The position numbers and the translations under genes were made by a program. Below are positions 44,218 to 54,273 of a stretch of 64,000 nucleotides of DNA, piece after piece; position 1 is the stretch's first letter, and every line of letters starts with the position of its first letter. Source of the DNA: Candidatus Villigracilaceae bacterium (GTDB lineage Bacteria; Chloroflexota; Anaerolineae; Anaerolineales; Villigracilaceae); NCBI GenBank assembly GCA_026645935.1, contig JAPKMP010000010.1, positions 107,407-171,406 of the forward strand, given 5' to 3'. The notes beneath the pieces are model-generated. The model saw only the letters and a program-made list of their open reading frames with translations. It did no database searches and was not told the DNA's origin.

Positions 44218-45909
44218 TTTCTGACCATCAAACAACGAATTCAGCCGGTCCGACAACCCCGGGTTGAGCTTTTCCATCCGCCCGCTTTCGCTGGTGACAG
44301 AAAGCAACAGGCTGATGGTGAGAGTGATGACGATAAGCAGGTTCGCAAGATGTAGGTATGCTTTGGGGAATCTTCGAACGATTGTCCAATAACCGAAGAC
44401 AGCCAGCAGGGTGATCTGTGAGATCACATCGACGAGGAAACGCATCTGCCCGTAGTAGTAAAGCAGAAGACTGGCGAAACCGATGAGGAAGGAACCGCCG
44501 AGAAGATATAAGACAAATCTTTGCAAGTCGGCGGCCATTCCTTCATTTACCCCCGGCGGATTCGTTTTTACAAACAGGATCAACGCAAACAGGAGGAAAG
44601 GCGCGAAGAAGAGCATGCCGGTCACATTGCCTGCGGCGTAAAGTCCCGGCGCTGAGATTCCAAGGCTTTGAGGCAGCGCTGTGTAACCGACGGGGCGAAT
44701 ATATGGAAAGCCCGAAACGAAATCGAAGGGTTGAAACACATAAGCGGTAAAGTTGTGCGGAAGATAACTCAACTCGAAGGCAAGTGGCATGTCGCGGTTC
44801 ATGTTTTGGACCGTGATCTGGTAGCGCAGTCCGAACTCGAGCGGAGAGTCGAAGCGGGCGTAGTTGTACCATCCGATCAGGATCGCGCCGACCGCAAGCG
44901 GTGTCAAAAAAATGGCGGAGATTTTGATCCAATCGTTTACGCGGATTTTCCAGATCCAATATAAGGTGAATGCTGTCAGAAAAAATATCGAAAGGACGTT
45001 GATCGCGCGCGAACCGACGGAACACGCCCAGAAGAGACCGGCGAGAAATAATAACAACCCTGCTTTTGATGGCGTCCCCGCCGCCGGGGACAGCGGCTTA
45101 AGCAAATATTCGAATGCCAGGATGACGAAGTAAATGCCGCCAATGAGGAAAAATTGACCCGCGCCAATTGCTGCTTCATACACGTCCGGGATGGAAAGCG
45201 ACCACGGGATGGGCAGGATCAAGCCGAGGACGAGGAGAGAGGCGGTCACATTCCACATGGGGATGTCTGCGAAGAAGAGCCGCCGCATTTTTAGCGCGAT
45301 CAGCGAGTTTAAGATCAACAACCCGCAAAAGAAAAAGAAGACAGGGTATATATCCGCAAGGTCTTTATTTAAGGCGAGTTGAATTGGCGTCAGGAGCAGG
45401 GCGGGGACAGGTCCCCAATACAAATAAAGTTTTCCCTTATAAAGCGACAAATCCCAAACGTCGTCATCGAAGGGTGGGCGTCCTTCGTTGTTGTAGGGAT
45501 CGTCTGCAGCGAGAAGCGCCGCGCCGGGTTCCACATCCACGTGGAGTTGACCCTTGCTGAATGCATCTGAAAGCAGTGAATAATAGCGGGTGGAGGCGCG
45601 CCATTCTGTGAACGTGCCGAAGGTGATGAACCATACGTAAATGATGAGAATGACCGCCCAGGTGTGCCCGATAATCGTAAAGGTCTTTGTCGCCTCCGAT
45701 GAAATAAACGCGGGATTTTTCCTGCGCAGGAATATCGAGAGCGTAAGCAGCAAACCGCCGAAGAGAAAAAGAATAATGCGCGAACGTCCCCAATCAGGAT
45801 TTGGATCGAAGCCGAGAACATGGGCGAAGATCGCGCAACCGATGGCGATCAGCCCGTCGATAAAAAGCAATACGGGAATGGCCCGGTCGGCTTTGGGAGA
45901 TATTTTCAT
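44215..45909 (-). CDS. Polytopic membrane protein, possible glycosyltransferase (GT-C type)
   Basis: This 564-residue protein has about twelve hydrophobic segments. A large first outer loop (STRYYSLLSDAFSKGQLHVD, DDPYNNEGRPPFDDDVW) contains acidic residues as in GT-C enzymes. Another loop reads GRYQITVQNMNRDMPLAF-like around residue 370. Glycosyltransferase family assignment is weak. It is divergent from radC across a 103-bp spacer. Confidence 0.6.
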   Translation of the reverse strand: MKISPKADRAIPVLLFIDGLIAIGCAIFAHVLGFDPNPDWGRSRIILFLFGGLLLTLSIFLRRKNPAFISSEATKTFTIIGHTWAVILIIYVWFITFGTFTEWRASTRYYSLLSDAFSKGQLHVDVEPGAALLAADDPYNNEGRPPFDDDVWDLSLYKGKLYLYWGPVPALLLTPIQLALNKDLADIYPVFFFFCGLLILNSLIALKMRRLFFADIPMWNVTASLLVLGLILPIPWSLSIPDVYEAAIGAGQFFLIGGIYFVILAFEYLLKPLSPAAGTPSKAGLLLFLAGLFWACSVGSRAINVLSIFFLTAFTLYWIWKIRVNDWIKISAIFLTPLAVGAILIGWYNYARFDSPLEFGLRYQITVQNMNRDMPLAFELSYLPHNFTAYVFQPFDFVSGFPYIRPVGYTALPQSLGISAPGLYAAGNVTGMLFFAPFLLFALILFVKTNPPGVNEGMAADLQRFVLYLLGGSFLIGFASLLLYYYGQMRFLVDVISQITLLAVFGYWTIVRRFPKAYLHLANLLIVITLTISLLLSVTSESGRMEKLNPGLSDRLNSLFDGQK

Positions 45910-46012
45910 GCAGGAGATTCTAATCGAACTCGTTGAAGAACGAGTCTTGAGACTTGTACTACTTGCCTTGAAATGGTTGTAAAATTAGCCAACCCATTTT
46001 CAGGGAGAGAGC

Positions 46013-46720
46013 ATGACCGAACCCAACCCGAAACCGACCTATCGAATCGCAGACCTGCACCAGGCGGATCGCCCGCGCGAACGGCTGGCGATGCTCGGTC
46101 CGCAGGCATTGACGAACGCCGAATTATTGGCGATCCTTTTACGAGTTGGCGTTCAAGGCGAGAACGCCGTGGATGTGGGGCAGCGTCTTTTGCAATACTT
46201 CGGCGGCTTGCGCGGACTGCACCGCGCGCCGTTCAAGGAATTGAAGGACCAGCACGGAATGGGGGAAGCCAAAGCGTCGCAGATCAAAGCCGCCATCGAA
46301 TTGGGCAGGCGGCTGACCTTCGAAGCACCGGAGGAGAAACTTGCCATCAACAGCCCGGCGGACGCGGCGGCGCTTGTGCAGTATGAAATGTCCGCATTGG
46401 AGCAGGAGCATTTGCGCGTGATCCTTTTGGACCGGCGCAATCGTGTGCTTGCCATCGTGGAAGTCTATAAAGGTTCCGTCAATTCGTCGCAGGTGCGTGT
46501 GGGGGAATTGTTCAAGGAGGCGATCCGCACAAATGCATCGGCAGTCATCGTCACGCATAACCATCCCAGCGGCGATCCGACTCCCAGCCCCGACGATGTG
46601 GCTGTCACGCGCGCCATCGTCCAGGCGGGGAAACTTCTGGATATCGACGTACTCGATCATTTGGTCATCGGTCAGGGGAAATGGGTATCTTTGAAAGAAA
46701 GAGGGTTGGGGTTTACATAG
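46013..46720 (+). CDS. radC: RadC-family JAB1/MPN metalloprotein
   Basis: This 235-residue protein has an N-terminal helix-hairpin-helix (about 60-105) and a C-terminal JAMM metal motif [15 protein letters not shown] with an upstream Glu ([19 protein letters not shown]). RadC proteins were linked to DNA repair but their in vivo role is disputed; phage-defence links are proposed for some relatives. CAGGGAGAGAGC precedes the ATG. The gene overlaps the diguanylate cyclase gene at the 3' ends by eight bases. Confidence 0.95.
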   Translation: MTEPNPKPTYRIADLHQADRPRERLAMLGPQALTNAELLAILLRVGVQGENAVDVGQRLLQYFGGLRGLHRAPFKELKDQHGMGEAKASQIKAAIELGRRLTFEAPEEKLAINSPADAAALVQYEMSALEQEHLRVILLDRRNRVLAIVEVYKGSVNSSQVRVGELFKEAIRTNASAVIVTHNHPSGDPTPSPDDVAVTRAIVQAGKLLDIDVLDHLVIGQGKWVSLKERGLGFT

Positions 46721-48356
46721 GGTTATTGGCCCAGGGTCTCGCCACGCTGACCTTGTTTTTCCCCCCATGCTTGGAAAGGTAAAGAGCCTCATCGGCAAGT
46801 TTAATCACTTCATCGCTTGTGCGCCCCTGATGCGGGAAGACCGCCACGCCTAATGAGAGCGTGGTGGATAATATTTCGCCATCGAACTCGATCCTCGACT
46901 GTTCGAATATACTGCGCCAGTCCTCGGCACGGCGGGCGGTGGTATCCAAGTCCGCGCCCGGCATGAGGATCAGGAATTCCTCGCCTCCATAACGGCAGAC
47001 CACGTCCGCGGCGCGGGAATGCGTGGTAAATATCTCTGCAAGCGTTTTTAGGACCAAATCCCCCGCCTTGTGCCCGTGCCGGTCGTTGAAGGATTTGAAG
47101 TTATCGATATCTGCCATGCAGACGCTGAGCGTGGTCTCTTCGCGAATTGCGCGGGCAAGTTCCCGTTCGAAGGTTTCCTCAAGGTATCGGCGGTTGAAGA
47201 GCCCTGTGAGCGGATCTCGGATGGATTGTTCGCGCAGTTCCTCCTGGAGCAACTCGATCTCCTTCAGATGAAGCCTCATGCGGTCGTGTGCGTCGCGAAA
47301 GGCTTTTTCGGCCATTTTCTGCCTGGTGATGTCGCGGAAGACGATCAGTCGCCCTGTCATCATTTGCTTTTTGTCCGTGAGGGGTTCCACCCTCAGGTCG
47401 AAATACCTTTCGGGCTTGTCGGTGGTATGCACTTCCGTTTCTATATACAGATTCGTGGGGAAGATGGTGATCTGGTTGTACCAGTCGCCGAGAATTTCCT
47501 CCATATCCCTGCCGATCGGCGAGTGTTGATTCCATCCGAGCCAGCGCAGGGCGGAGGGGTTGACATCCACCACGCGGTTTCGCGCATCGATCAAGATCAC
47601 ACCATCCTGCATGGTTTCGATCAACATGTGGCGGGCAATTGGCGCCATGTCGAACAAGCGGTGTCGAAACAATCCATAGGCGTAAAAGACCCCCATCACA
47701 GTGAAAAGGAGAGGTGTGGGGTCGATCCCGCCGTTTCCCATGCCAAGAAGGAATGTGTAAACGATGTTCCCGATGAATGGTATCAACGTGCCAGCCAGTA
47801 TCACACCAGCCTGCGACCGATATTCACCTGCCGATTGGGAAAAAGCCTGCGCGAGAATTCCGACCGTGAAGATCATGACCGAATAGGAGTAGGCGACATA
47901 AACCCAATACATGATACCCGGGACGAGATTCCATTGTCCGTTTGGAAGCCGGGTCCCGAAATCGAAGACCTTGTAGAACAGGTCGTGATATCTTGCCGTC
48001 CAACCGAGCAGCAAGGAGAGGATTGGAATAATGCTAACAAGCAGGATGTTGCGCCGGGTAAGCCAGTGATCGCGGCCGGTGTATTGCACGCCGAACGCCC
48101 AAAAAGCGGGGGTTCCCATCAACGAACCAAAAAGGAGAAAGTTAAACCAGTAGTATCGGCTTTCCGAATTCACGGATTCATTAAGCAAGACGCCGGCGCC
48201 CGCCCAAAGGATTGTCGTGATGAGCATGAGGAAAAGGGGCAATGCCCCCGGAGCCGACCGGCGGCGCCAGGTAATCACTGACATGATCGATGCGACCAAC
48301 GTGGATGCCAGGAGGTAGGGCGAGTAGGGGTTGGTGAAGGTCTTTAAGACTTCCAC
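46713..48356 (-). CDS. Membrane-bound diguanylate cyclase with 7TM, PAS and GGDEF domains
   Basis: This 547-residue protein has an N-terminal region of seven hydrophobic segments (about 10-235) of the 7TM histidine-kinase-sensor type. A PAS domain follows at about 250-355 ([19 protein letters not shown]), then a short coiled coil and a C-terminal GGDEF domain with active site [13 protein letters not shown] and start [14 protein letters not shown]. The inhibitory RxxD site upstream of GGEEF is not obvious. It should make cyclic di-GMP in response to an envelope or ligand signal. It is convergent with radC. Confidence 0.93.
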   Translation of the reverse strand: MEVLKTFTNPYSPYLLASTLVASIMSVITWRRRSAPGALPLFLMLITTILWAGAGVLLNESVNSESRYYWFNFLLFGSLMGTPAFWAFGVQYTGRDHWLTRRNILLVSIIPILSLLLGWTARYHDLFYKVFDFGTRLPNGQWNLVPGIMYWVYVAYSYSVMIFTVGILAQAFSQSAGEYRSQAGVILAGTLIPFIGNIVYTFLLGMGNGGIDPTPLLFTVMGVFYAYGLFRHRLFDMAPIARHMLIETMQDGVILIDARNRVVDVNPSALRWLGWNQHSPIGRDMEEILGDWYNQITIFPTNLYIETEVHTTDKPERYFDLRVEPLTDKKQMMTGRLIVFRDITRQKMAEKAFRDAHDRMRLHLKEIELLQEELREQSIRDPLTGLFNRRYLEETFERELARAIREETTLSVCMADIDNFKSFNDRHGHKAGDLVLKTLAEIFTTHSRAADVVCRYGGEEFLILMPGADLDTTARRAEDWRSIFEQSRIEFDGEILSTTLSLGVAVFPHQGRTSDEVIKLADEALYLSKHGGKNKVSVARPWANNPM

Positions 48357-48360
48357 TAGG

Positions 48361-48663
48361 CTACGTGCTCCTCATAACCCGAAAATCAGTGAACGAGTTT
48401 CCGACCATCTCTTCCCACTCGATTCTTGATTCATCGACCCGCGACATTCGCGGACCTTCCTTTACCGCCTCGAGAAACCGCTCGACATCTGCGCGCCGCC
48501 CCTCGGCGACGGCTTCCACGGTATCGTAGCCGACATTGCGCACCCAGCCGGTCACGCCGATCTGACGCGCATAATATTCCACATGCGCGCGAAAGCCAAC
48601 CCCCTGCACGCGGCCCTTCACCCAGACATGCGCTCGCACAATTTCATTTGGATCGGGGGGCAT
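48361..48663 (-). CDS. acyP: Acylphosphatase
   Basis: This 100-residue protein has the acylphosphatase signatures HVWVKGRVQGVGFRAHVEYY and GWVRNVGYDTVEAVAEG, with the catalytic Arg in GFR and Asn in VRN. It hydrolyses acyl phosphates such as acetyl phosphate or 1,3-bisphosphoglycerate. The ATG at 48663 is chosen because GGAGGAGAC lies directly upstream; the in-frame ATG seven codons earlier is inside the preceding peptidase gene. The start overlaps the peptidase gene's 3' end by 20 bp. Confidence 0.92.
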   Translation of the reverse strand: MPPDPNEIVRAHVWVKGRVQGVGFRAHVEYYARQIGVTGWVRNVGYDTVEAVAEGRRADVERFLEAVKEGPRMSRVDESRIEWEEMVGNSFTDFRVMRST

Positions 48664-49894
48664 GTCTCCTCCGCTGGCGGGCAAGGTCGATGGCGCCCCA
48701 AATGGGAACGACGATGACGATGACCAGCAAAAGCAGGAAGGGGAGCAGATTGAGGAACGCCGCGCCGCCCCGGTTCAAACCAAGCACGGTCTCGCGCCAG
48801 CGCGAGTCGAGTTGACCGAGCGAAGCGCCGAGCGCCTTCGTCGCGCCGAGATCGCAATCGAAGCCGTCTCCGTATGTGGCGATGAGGCGGGAAAGACCCG
48901 AAACGCCGAACGAATCGCGGATGTAGGTGACAAAGGATTGAGACTGGGCATATGCCAGGTACGCTGACCCGGAGTCGGCGGGGAATGAGGCGCACAATTC
49001 CGTGAATGGGATCAAGGTATCGTTGGCGCTGGCGATCTCCAGCGCGCGGGCGTAATCCGGATTCGGATAGCGTTCCACCATCGAAGCGATGCCTTCGATC
49101 AACCAGGCCGGCTGTTTGTAGTACGTATCTCCGATGGTGCGGTACAACATGACATGCGCGAGTTCATGGGGAATGAACGTGTCCATCTCGGTGGATTGAT
49201 TTGCGCCCGGAGGGACCGCGACAAGAATTACTCCGAGGTCTGCATGAGCGTGCCCGCCCGCCCATTCGCGCCCGCCGAGCAGAAAAGTATCGTTGAGGTC
49301 TTGCACGTTGGAATAAATGTAAATATTAACCGGCTCGGTAAGCGACAAGGGGATGAGGTCCCTCATTGCGAACAGACCCGCCCCGGCGCTGTCGAGGGCG
49401 GCGGAACCGAATGCATCATCGCCCGCATACCAATGAATCGTAACGAACGATTGCGAAGTCTCGCGCCAGGGGAAACGATTATCGGTATATTGATACGTCT
49501 GCGGTTCGCTGGTGTAGGTATTGCCGTCGTTCAACGTCGCTTGAAACCAATAGATGATCCCGCTGAAGGGCGGGAATACATTGAGCGATGCGTCGTAAAC
49601 GAATTTCACCGAACCATCCTCCGCCACTTGCAGCGTTTCCACGCGCGTCACCTGCTCGTTGACGCCGCGAAACAAGAGCGACACCTGCCGGATCGGACCC
49701 GGTGTTCTTATCATTGCATCGAAGGTGATGGATTTGCCGAACTCATGCGTTACCTGCGCTTCCACCTGGATTCCACCCTGCGACTCGGGGCGGCTCGAAG
49801 ATTCCGCTCGGGCTTGGTCCGGTTTCAGGGAAAGGGTCGACGCGAGAAGCACGACCACAATAAAGCGAAGAATCCCTGGGTGTGAAGCGGACAT
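48644..49894 (-). CDS. Secreted gluzincin-type metallopeptidase (peptidase MA-like)
   Basis: This 416-residue protein has a signal peptide (residues ~10-30). A beta-rich N-terminal domain runs to about 150. The catalytic region has FIPHELAHVMLYRTIG (HExxH) and the third-ligand helix WLIEGIASMVE. A C-terminal membrane segment near 390-410 is followed by RQRRRHAPRSK, so it is anchored with the catalytic part outside. The ATG at 49894 is used rather than TTG at 49900. It overlaps the acylphosphatase gene and closely follows the AEC carrier gene. The substrate is unknown. Confidence 0.85.
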   Translation of the reverse strand: MSASHPGILRFIVVVLLASTLSLKPDQARAESSSRPESQGGIQVEAQVTHEFGKSITFDAMIRTPGPIRQVSLLFRGVNEQVTRVETLQVAEDGSVKFVYDASLNVFPPFSGIIYWFQATLNDGNTYTSEPQTYQYTDNRFPWRETSQSFVTIHWYAGDDAFGSAALDSAGAGLFAMRDLIPLSLTEPVNIYIYSNVQDLNDTFLLGGREWAGGHAHADLGVILVAVPPGANQSTEMDTFIPHELAHVMLYRTIGDTYYKQPAWLIEGIASMVERYPNPDYARALEIASANDTLIPFTELCASFPADSGSAYLAYAQSQSFVTYIRDSFGVSGLSRLIATYGDGFDCDLGATKALGASLGQLDSRWRETVLGLNRGGAAFLNLLPFLLLLVIVIVVPIWGAIDLARQRRRHAPRSK

Positions 49895-49896
49895 TT

Positions 49897-50817
49897 TCAA
49901 TTTCCCGCAAGGTAAACGATCAACGGAGTCAGCGTCAACGGGCTGAGGATGGTCCCCAAAAACACGATGGCGGTGACAAGCGAAGGTTCCAGTTTATATT
50001 CCGTCGCCACAACGGTGGTCGCCACCGCGGCTGGCATAGCCGATTCGATGACGTTCCCCTGCCGCGGGTGACCCTGCAATCCGAACCAGGCTGCCAGAAC
50101 AAGCCCAACAAAAGGACCCAGCAATAGTTTTGTGGCAACGCCCAAACCTACAGCGCGCAGGCTGTGCGACCATTCGATGCGGGTCAATTCCAAACCGAGC
50201 AGGATGATCATGGCGGGAATGGCTCCATTGGCGGCGATCTCAATGGTGCGGGCAATGGGCAGGGGAATCTCCACGCCCGTGCCTTTGATGAGCAGGGCGA
50301 CCGCCACCGCGTAAAGGATCGGGAGGCGGAACACCCCCAGTATAGCGGATTTCAAGTCCAAATGGCCAAGAGATGCGATGACGACGCCGACCGTGTTGAA
50401 GAGGATGGTGGTTGTGACATAGAAAATGGACGCGACCGCCAATGCTTCATCGCCAAACGCGAATTTGACCAGCGGCAATCCATAATTGCCCGTATTGCCG
50501 AATGCCACTGTGAGAATGACCGCAAGCAGATGGGCGCGCTGGAGTTTGAAAAGTTTCCCGAGGATGAAAGCCATCGTTCCCATGACCGCAATGACGGCTG
50601 TTGTGTATCCGACCGTATTGAAGGCCTGTCTCAGATTCAACTGGCTCGTAATCATTAGGTTGAAGACCAGCAGGGGACTGAAAATATAGAAGACGATCCT
50701 GCCGATGGTGCGGGAATCGACGGTGAGGGTTTTGCCGAGAATAAATCCAGCCGCCGCGATGAGCAGGATGGGCAGAAGGTTATTGGCGAAGGTACTGAAG
50801 AGTTCGGCAATGGACAT
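49897..50817 (-). CDS. AEC-family (auxin efflux carrier-like) membrane transporter
   Basis: This 306-residue protein has about ten hydrophobic segments. The N-terminal sequence ANNLLPILLIAAAGFILGK is typical of AEC permeases, and the central GNTGNYGLPL motif in segment 4 is diagnostic (Asn-Pro crossover region of the bile/arsenite/riboflavin superfamily). These proteins export or take up organic acids. No substrate can be assigned. It is translated close to the peptidase gene, whose start lies two bases past its stop. Confidence 0.9.
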   Translation of the reverse strand: MSIAELFSTFANNLLPILLIAAAGFILGKTLTVDSRTIGRIVFYIFSPLLVFNLMITSQLNLRQAFNTVGYTTAVIAVMGTMAFILGKLFKLQRAHLLAVILTVAFGNTGNYGLPLVKFAFGDEALAVASIFYVTTTILFNTVGVVIASLGHLDLKSAILGVFRLPILYAVAVALLIKGTGVEIPLPIARTIEIAANGAIPAMIILLGLELTRIEWSHSLRAVGLGVATKLLLGPFVGLVLAAWFGLQGHPRQGNVIESAMPAAVATTVVATEYKLEPSLVTAIVFLGTILSPLTLTPLIVYLAGN

Positions 50818-50958
50818 GGTGATGAGATTATAAGCCCCGAAAAATTGAAATCCGCACTGCAGATTGTGCAGGTTTCACTGATCGTGATTATTCAAGCCTG
50901 GCACATCGGTAAAACCTACGGACATAAAATATGTGGCCTGGCAACCGCCCGATTGTGA

Positions 50959-52296
50959 TTACAGCGCAACCAGTTCAGGTTGTTTAAGCAAACCTGCCTG
51001 CATCGACCACGGTCCCGTCCAGGTGACGGTGACGGGCAGAAGTCTGCCGCGTAGATCGTCGTCCGTTTCGACAAAGACCAGTTTGTTGGTGGGGGTGCGG
51101 CCTTTCCAGCGGTTCTTGACCTTTTCTTCAAACAATACTTCTACGGTCTCGCCGAGATATTTCCGGTTGATCTCCGCGACGATTCCCTCCTGCAATTCCT
51201 CCAACATGCGGAAGCGGCGCACCTTTTCCTCGTCGCTGACGTTATCCTCCATGCGGCGGGCGGCGACGGTCCCTTCGCGGACGGAGTAGCGGGCTAAATG
51301 GGCAACATCCAGCTTGAGGTCCGACAGGAGGCGGTAAGTTTCCATGAATTGTTCCTCGCTCTCGCCGGGGAATCCGACGATGATGTCCGTCGCGATGGAA
51401 CAATGAGGGATGCGGCCGCGGATCTTTTCGATCAAGTTGCGGTAATCCCGCTGGGTGTATCCGCGTTTCATGTTCTCGAGAATATCGTCAGCGCCCGCTT
51501 GAATGGGTAACTCGATGTGCGGCATGACGCGCGGCAGCTCGGCAATGGTGTCGATTAATTCATCGTCGAAGTAGTTGGGGTGCGAGGTTAGGAATCGGAT
51601 GCGCTCGATGCCTTCGACGTCATGGACAATGCGCAGCAGGGCGGCGAGGTTTGGTCCATCCGGTATATCCCTGCCGTAGCGGTCCACGATCTGACCGAGC
51701 AGGGTAATTTCTTTTACGCCTTGCTTTGCCAGCGAACGGATCTCAGCCACGATGTCGCCGACAGGACGTGAGCGTTCCACGCCTCGCTTGTAGGGGATGA
51801 TACAGAAGGTACAGGCGTGCGAGCAGCCATAGACGATGGGCACATGCACACTGACGGTCTTGCCTTGCTCGGCAACCGGCAGTTTGAGTTCTTCATCCAT
51901 CATCAGGAAGCGGCGGGTTGTCTCGGCATCTTCGAGCGATTGAACTTCGCCCTGCGTGAGATGCGAGATCAATGGACCCGGGTCGGAGGGCGGCGAGAAC
52001 ACGTCCACGTAGGGGAGTCTGGCTTTGAGCTTTTCCGCGCCGCGCACGCCGACGAGACAGCCCATCAGGTTGATCGTAAGGTCCGGATTCTTTTCTTTGA
52101 GTTTCTTGAACGAGCTGACGCGCCCAATCGCCTTGTCCTCGGCGGATTGGCGCACGACGCAGGTGTTTAAAACAATAACGTCTGCTTCTTCGGGCATGTC
52201 GGTAAAAGTGTAACCGAGGTGCTCCAACGACGAGCCGACCCGCTGTGAATCGGCGACGTTCATTTGGCAGCCTTCGGTCCAGATGTGGTATTTCAT
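50959..52296 (-). CDS. miaB: tRNA-2-methylthio-N6-dimethylallyladenosine synthase (MiaB)
   Basis: This 445-residue radical-SAM methylthiotransferase has the UPF0004 domain at 1-140 with cluster Cys in TEGCQMN, NTCVVRQSA and NLMGCLVG. The radical-SAM motif GCSHACTFCIIPYKRG (CxxxCxxC) lies at about 160. A C-terminal TRAM domain follows (VEVLFEEKVKN, RGRLLPVTVTWTGPW). It adds the methylthio group to i6A37 in tRNA. The exact MiaB, MtaB or RimO type rests on the overall sequence; MiaB fits best. Downstream 50820-50958 shows nothing further. Confidence 0.93.
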   Translation of the reverse strand: MKYHIWTEGCQMNVADSQRVGSSLEHLGYTFTDMPEEADVIVLNTCVVRQSAEDKAIGRVSSFKKLKEKNPDLTINLMGCLVGVRGAEKLKARLPYVDVFSPPSDPGPLISHLTQGEVQSLEDAETTRRFLMMDEELKLPVAEQGKTVSVHVPIVYGCSHACTFCIIPYKRGVERSRPVGDIVAEIRSLAKQGVKEITLLGQIVDRYGRDIPDGPNLAALLRIVHDVEGIERIRFLTSHPNYFDDELIDTIAELPRVMPHIELPIQAGADDILENMKRGYTQRDYRNLIEKIRGRIPHCSIATDIIVGFPGESEEQFMETYRLLSDLKLDVAHLARYSVREGTVAARRMEDNVSDEEKVRRFRMLEELQEGIVAEINRKYLGETVEVLFEEKVKNRWKGRTPTNKLVFVETDDDLRGRLLPVTVTWTGPWSMQAGLLKQPELVAL

Positions 52297-52332
52297 AGGG
52301 TGCGAATTATACCAAGAGCAGTCGGGGTTTAA

Positions 52333-52366
52333 AAAGTGACAATCGCCATTAAGTGACTATCACTTT
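52333..52366 (-). terminator. Terminator-like hairpin, second copy of the AAAGTGAC repeat
   Basis: AAAGTGA (52333-52339) and TCACTTT (52360-52366) are inverted. The interior retains CGCCA and AAGTGAC blocks as in the element at 7474-7510. It lies two bases beyond the uracil-DNA glycosylase gene's stop. Confidence 0.6.
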
Positions 52367-52367
52367 G

Positions 52368-52991
52368 TTAACTGCCGAGCAATTCATCGTACTTCCGGCG
52401 CACTTCGCGGATGTCTTCCCACATCAGCGATTTTGGCGAGCCGGGTTCGCGCGATTGATTGCGTAGTAAATAGGAAGGATGGAAGATGGGCATGAGCCAG
52501 CGCCCGTCCATTTCGGTCCACCTGCCGCGCAGGGTGGTGATGCCTGTTTTTTGTAACACAGACTGGCAGGCGACATTGCCCGTTAACAGAATCACCAGCG
52601 GGTTCATGAGGCGGATGATCTCGAGGACGAACGGGCGATAAAACTCGATCTCCTTGTCGTTGGGTTTGCGGAAGGACTTGCCGTCATCCCCCGGCGGCAT
52701 GCGAAAAACCGAGTTGGTGATGTAGATATCGGTTTCAGGGTCGAAGTTCGCGGCTTGCAGGATCTTATCCAGCAGCTGACCGGCGGGACCGACGAACGGT
52801 TTGCCCTTGATGTTTTCCTGTGGTCCCGGCGCCTCGCCGACGAGCAGAAGTTTTGCGTTCGGGTTTCCGCGGCTGATGACGATGTTCGTGCCTGCGTTCG
52901 CAAGCGGGTCGTCGTTCAAAGAGCGAAGCGCTTCGAGAACTTCATCCAGTGAATTGAATCGAGGGGAATCGAACAGACCGGGTTGAGACAT
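52368..52991 (-). CDS. Uracil-DNA glycosylase, family 4-like, lacking the Fe-S ligands
   Basis: This 207-residue protein has the UDG fold with motif 1 VGEAPGPQEN, the GKPFVGPAGQLLDKIL helix and motif 3 HPSYLLRN. Family 4 (UDGa) enzymes carry a [4Fe-4S] cluster held by four Cys. Here the expected Cys positions are Asn/Asp and Ala in NDDPLANAGTNIV, Arg in NSVFRMPPG, and Tyr in EFYRPFV. Only one Cys remains (GNVACQS), so the cluster should be missing. It excises uracil from DNA if still active. No other repair gene is next to it. Confidence 0.85.
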   Translation of the reverse strand: MSQPGLFDSPRFNSLDEVLEALRSLNDDPLANAGTNIVISRGNPNAKLLLVGEAPGPQENIKGKPFVGPAGQLLDKILQAANFDPETDIYITNSVFRMPPGDDGKSFRKPNDKEIEFYRPFVLEIIRLMNPLVILLTGNVACQSVLQKTGITTLRGRWTEMDGRWLMPIFHPSYLLRNQSREPGSPKSLMWEDIREVRRKYDELLGS

Positions 52992-53063
52992 GGCGCGTTC
53001 CTTTTGCAGGAATGAGGATGCCGCTATTTTACGTCATCTCACGCCCAAGTAGGAACGCGAGAT

Positions 53064-54128
53064 CTATTTCTCTTCGAGAGGGGCAAACCCTCCACCGAGG
53101 ATCTCCTGAGCGGGTGAAACGATGACAACGGCTTTCGAGTCCTCCTTTGCGACCGCGGCTTTAAGATTGTGAACCTCGGTAATGGTCAACGCACACATCA
53201 AGATCGAGCGTTCCTTCCCGGTGTACATGCCTTTGCCCTGCATGGACGTCACACCGCGCTTGAGATCGGTCATGATCCTGCTGGATACATCGTTGGCTTT
53301 GTCGGTGATGATGAGCGCCAGTAACTGCCTGCGTTTTCTACGCGGCACAAGAAGAGCCCGCAAGCCGGTATGTTTTCCCTCCATAGAAGGCGCTGCAGGA
53401 GCGCTTTCATCACCGAAGCGTGGCAAAATCTCGCCTGTCGCGCGGGTCATGGTGATGGTGGCGACGGCAAAGACCGCAAGGAAGATATAGAACAAGATGC
53501 CCAAACCGATCATGACCTGACCCGGAACGGGTCCGACGGCAGCACGTTCCAAAAATTCAGCCAAGTCGTTGGGCGCCTTGGGGAAGAGCCATACCTTCGC
53601 GATCCACGATGCGAGCAGGATCAAAAAGATCCAGTAATAATTTCGGCGCAGTCTTCTGCCGAACGCCTCCCACATCGAGATCGGAAAACTTGGCGTAAGC
53701 AAATTCTCGGCAAGATTTTCCGCCCACTCCGGCGAGGGATGGAACGGCGGAACGAGCATGGCGGCATAGAAATCCGTTTCCATCAACCGCACACGATAAC
53801 TCCACAACTCATAATAGCGGTAGCGCCGCGCTTCGATGAACAAAAACCATAAGACCAACAACGTATTCAACAAAACAATGGAATGATGCACATCCGATTG
53901 ACTGAACGCGATCGAAAGCGTTGCACCTGTTACCACCACCGCCCAGTTCGTTGTTGTGTCGAGTCGCTGCCGCCAGACGTTGGCGCGTTGGATCTCCGCA
54001 CGGAAAAAATGCACCATTGCCGTAACAAATTCGCTGGATTTAAGTTGATACCCGCGATATGTCCATACCGGTTCTTCAGGCACTTCTTGTCTTGATTTGG
54101 ATTTTGCTTTTGTAGATTTCACTGCCAT
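53064..54128 (-). CDS. DUF2270-DUF2179 fusion membrane protein
   Basis: This 354-residue protein joins an N-terminal DUF2270-type membrane region (MVHFFRAEIQRANVWRQRLD, TTNWAVVVTGATLSIAF, FIEARRYRYYELWSYRVRL) to a C-terminal DUF2179 domain at about 250-345. The latter reads LLALIITDKANDVSSRIMTD and GKERSILMCALTITEVHNLK, as at the end of YitT-type membrane proteins. DUF2179 is thought to bind a small ligand. The fusion could give ligand control of a membrane protein. The ATG at 54128 is used; the earlier in-frame start is GTG. Confidence 0.75.
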   Translation of the reverse strand: MAVKSTKAKSKSRQEVPEEPVWTYRGYQLKSSEFVTAMVHFFRAEIQRANVWRQRLDTTTNWAVVVTGATLSIAFSQSDVHHSIVLLNTLLVLWFLFIEARRYRYYELWSYRVRLMETDFYAAMLVPPFHPSPEWAENLAENLLTPSFPISMWEAFGRRLRRNYYWIFLILLASWIAKVWLFPKAPNDLAEFLERAAVGPVPGQVMIGLGILFYIFLAVFAVATITMTRATGEILPRFGDESAPAAPSMEGKHTGLRALLVPRRKRRQLLALIITDKANDVSSRIMTDLKRGVTSMQGKGMYTGKERSILMCALTITEVHNLKAAVAKEDSKAVVIVSPAQEILGGGFAPLEEK

Positions 54129-54273
54129 TTGATTTTCTCTCTGGATGACGAACACGCATCAAACTTAGCTGAATATTGATTCTGTTTTCTGGAAATTTTT
54201 CCTACGCTGCTGGCGAGTCTACACCCGCAGCGGATTCCACTGCGTACGGCTTTCGTTGCACTTCCACATGCAT

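Noticed and set aside
47070..48281. 403-codon plus-strand ORF opposite the GGDEF gene
   Set aside because: Shadow frame of a clearly coding 7TM-PAS-GGDEF gene; Cys/His/Arg-rich translation lacks domains.
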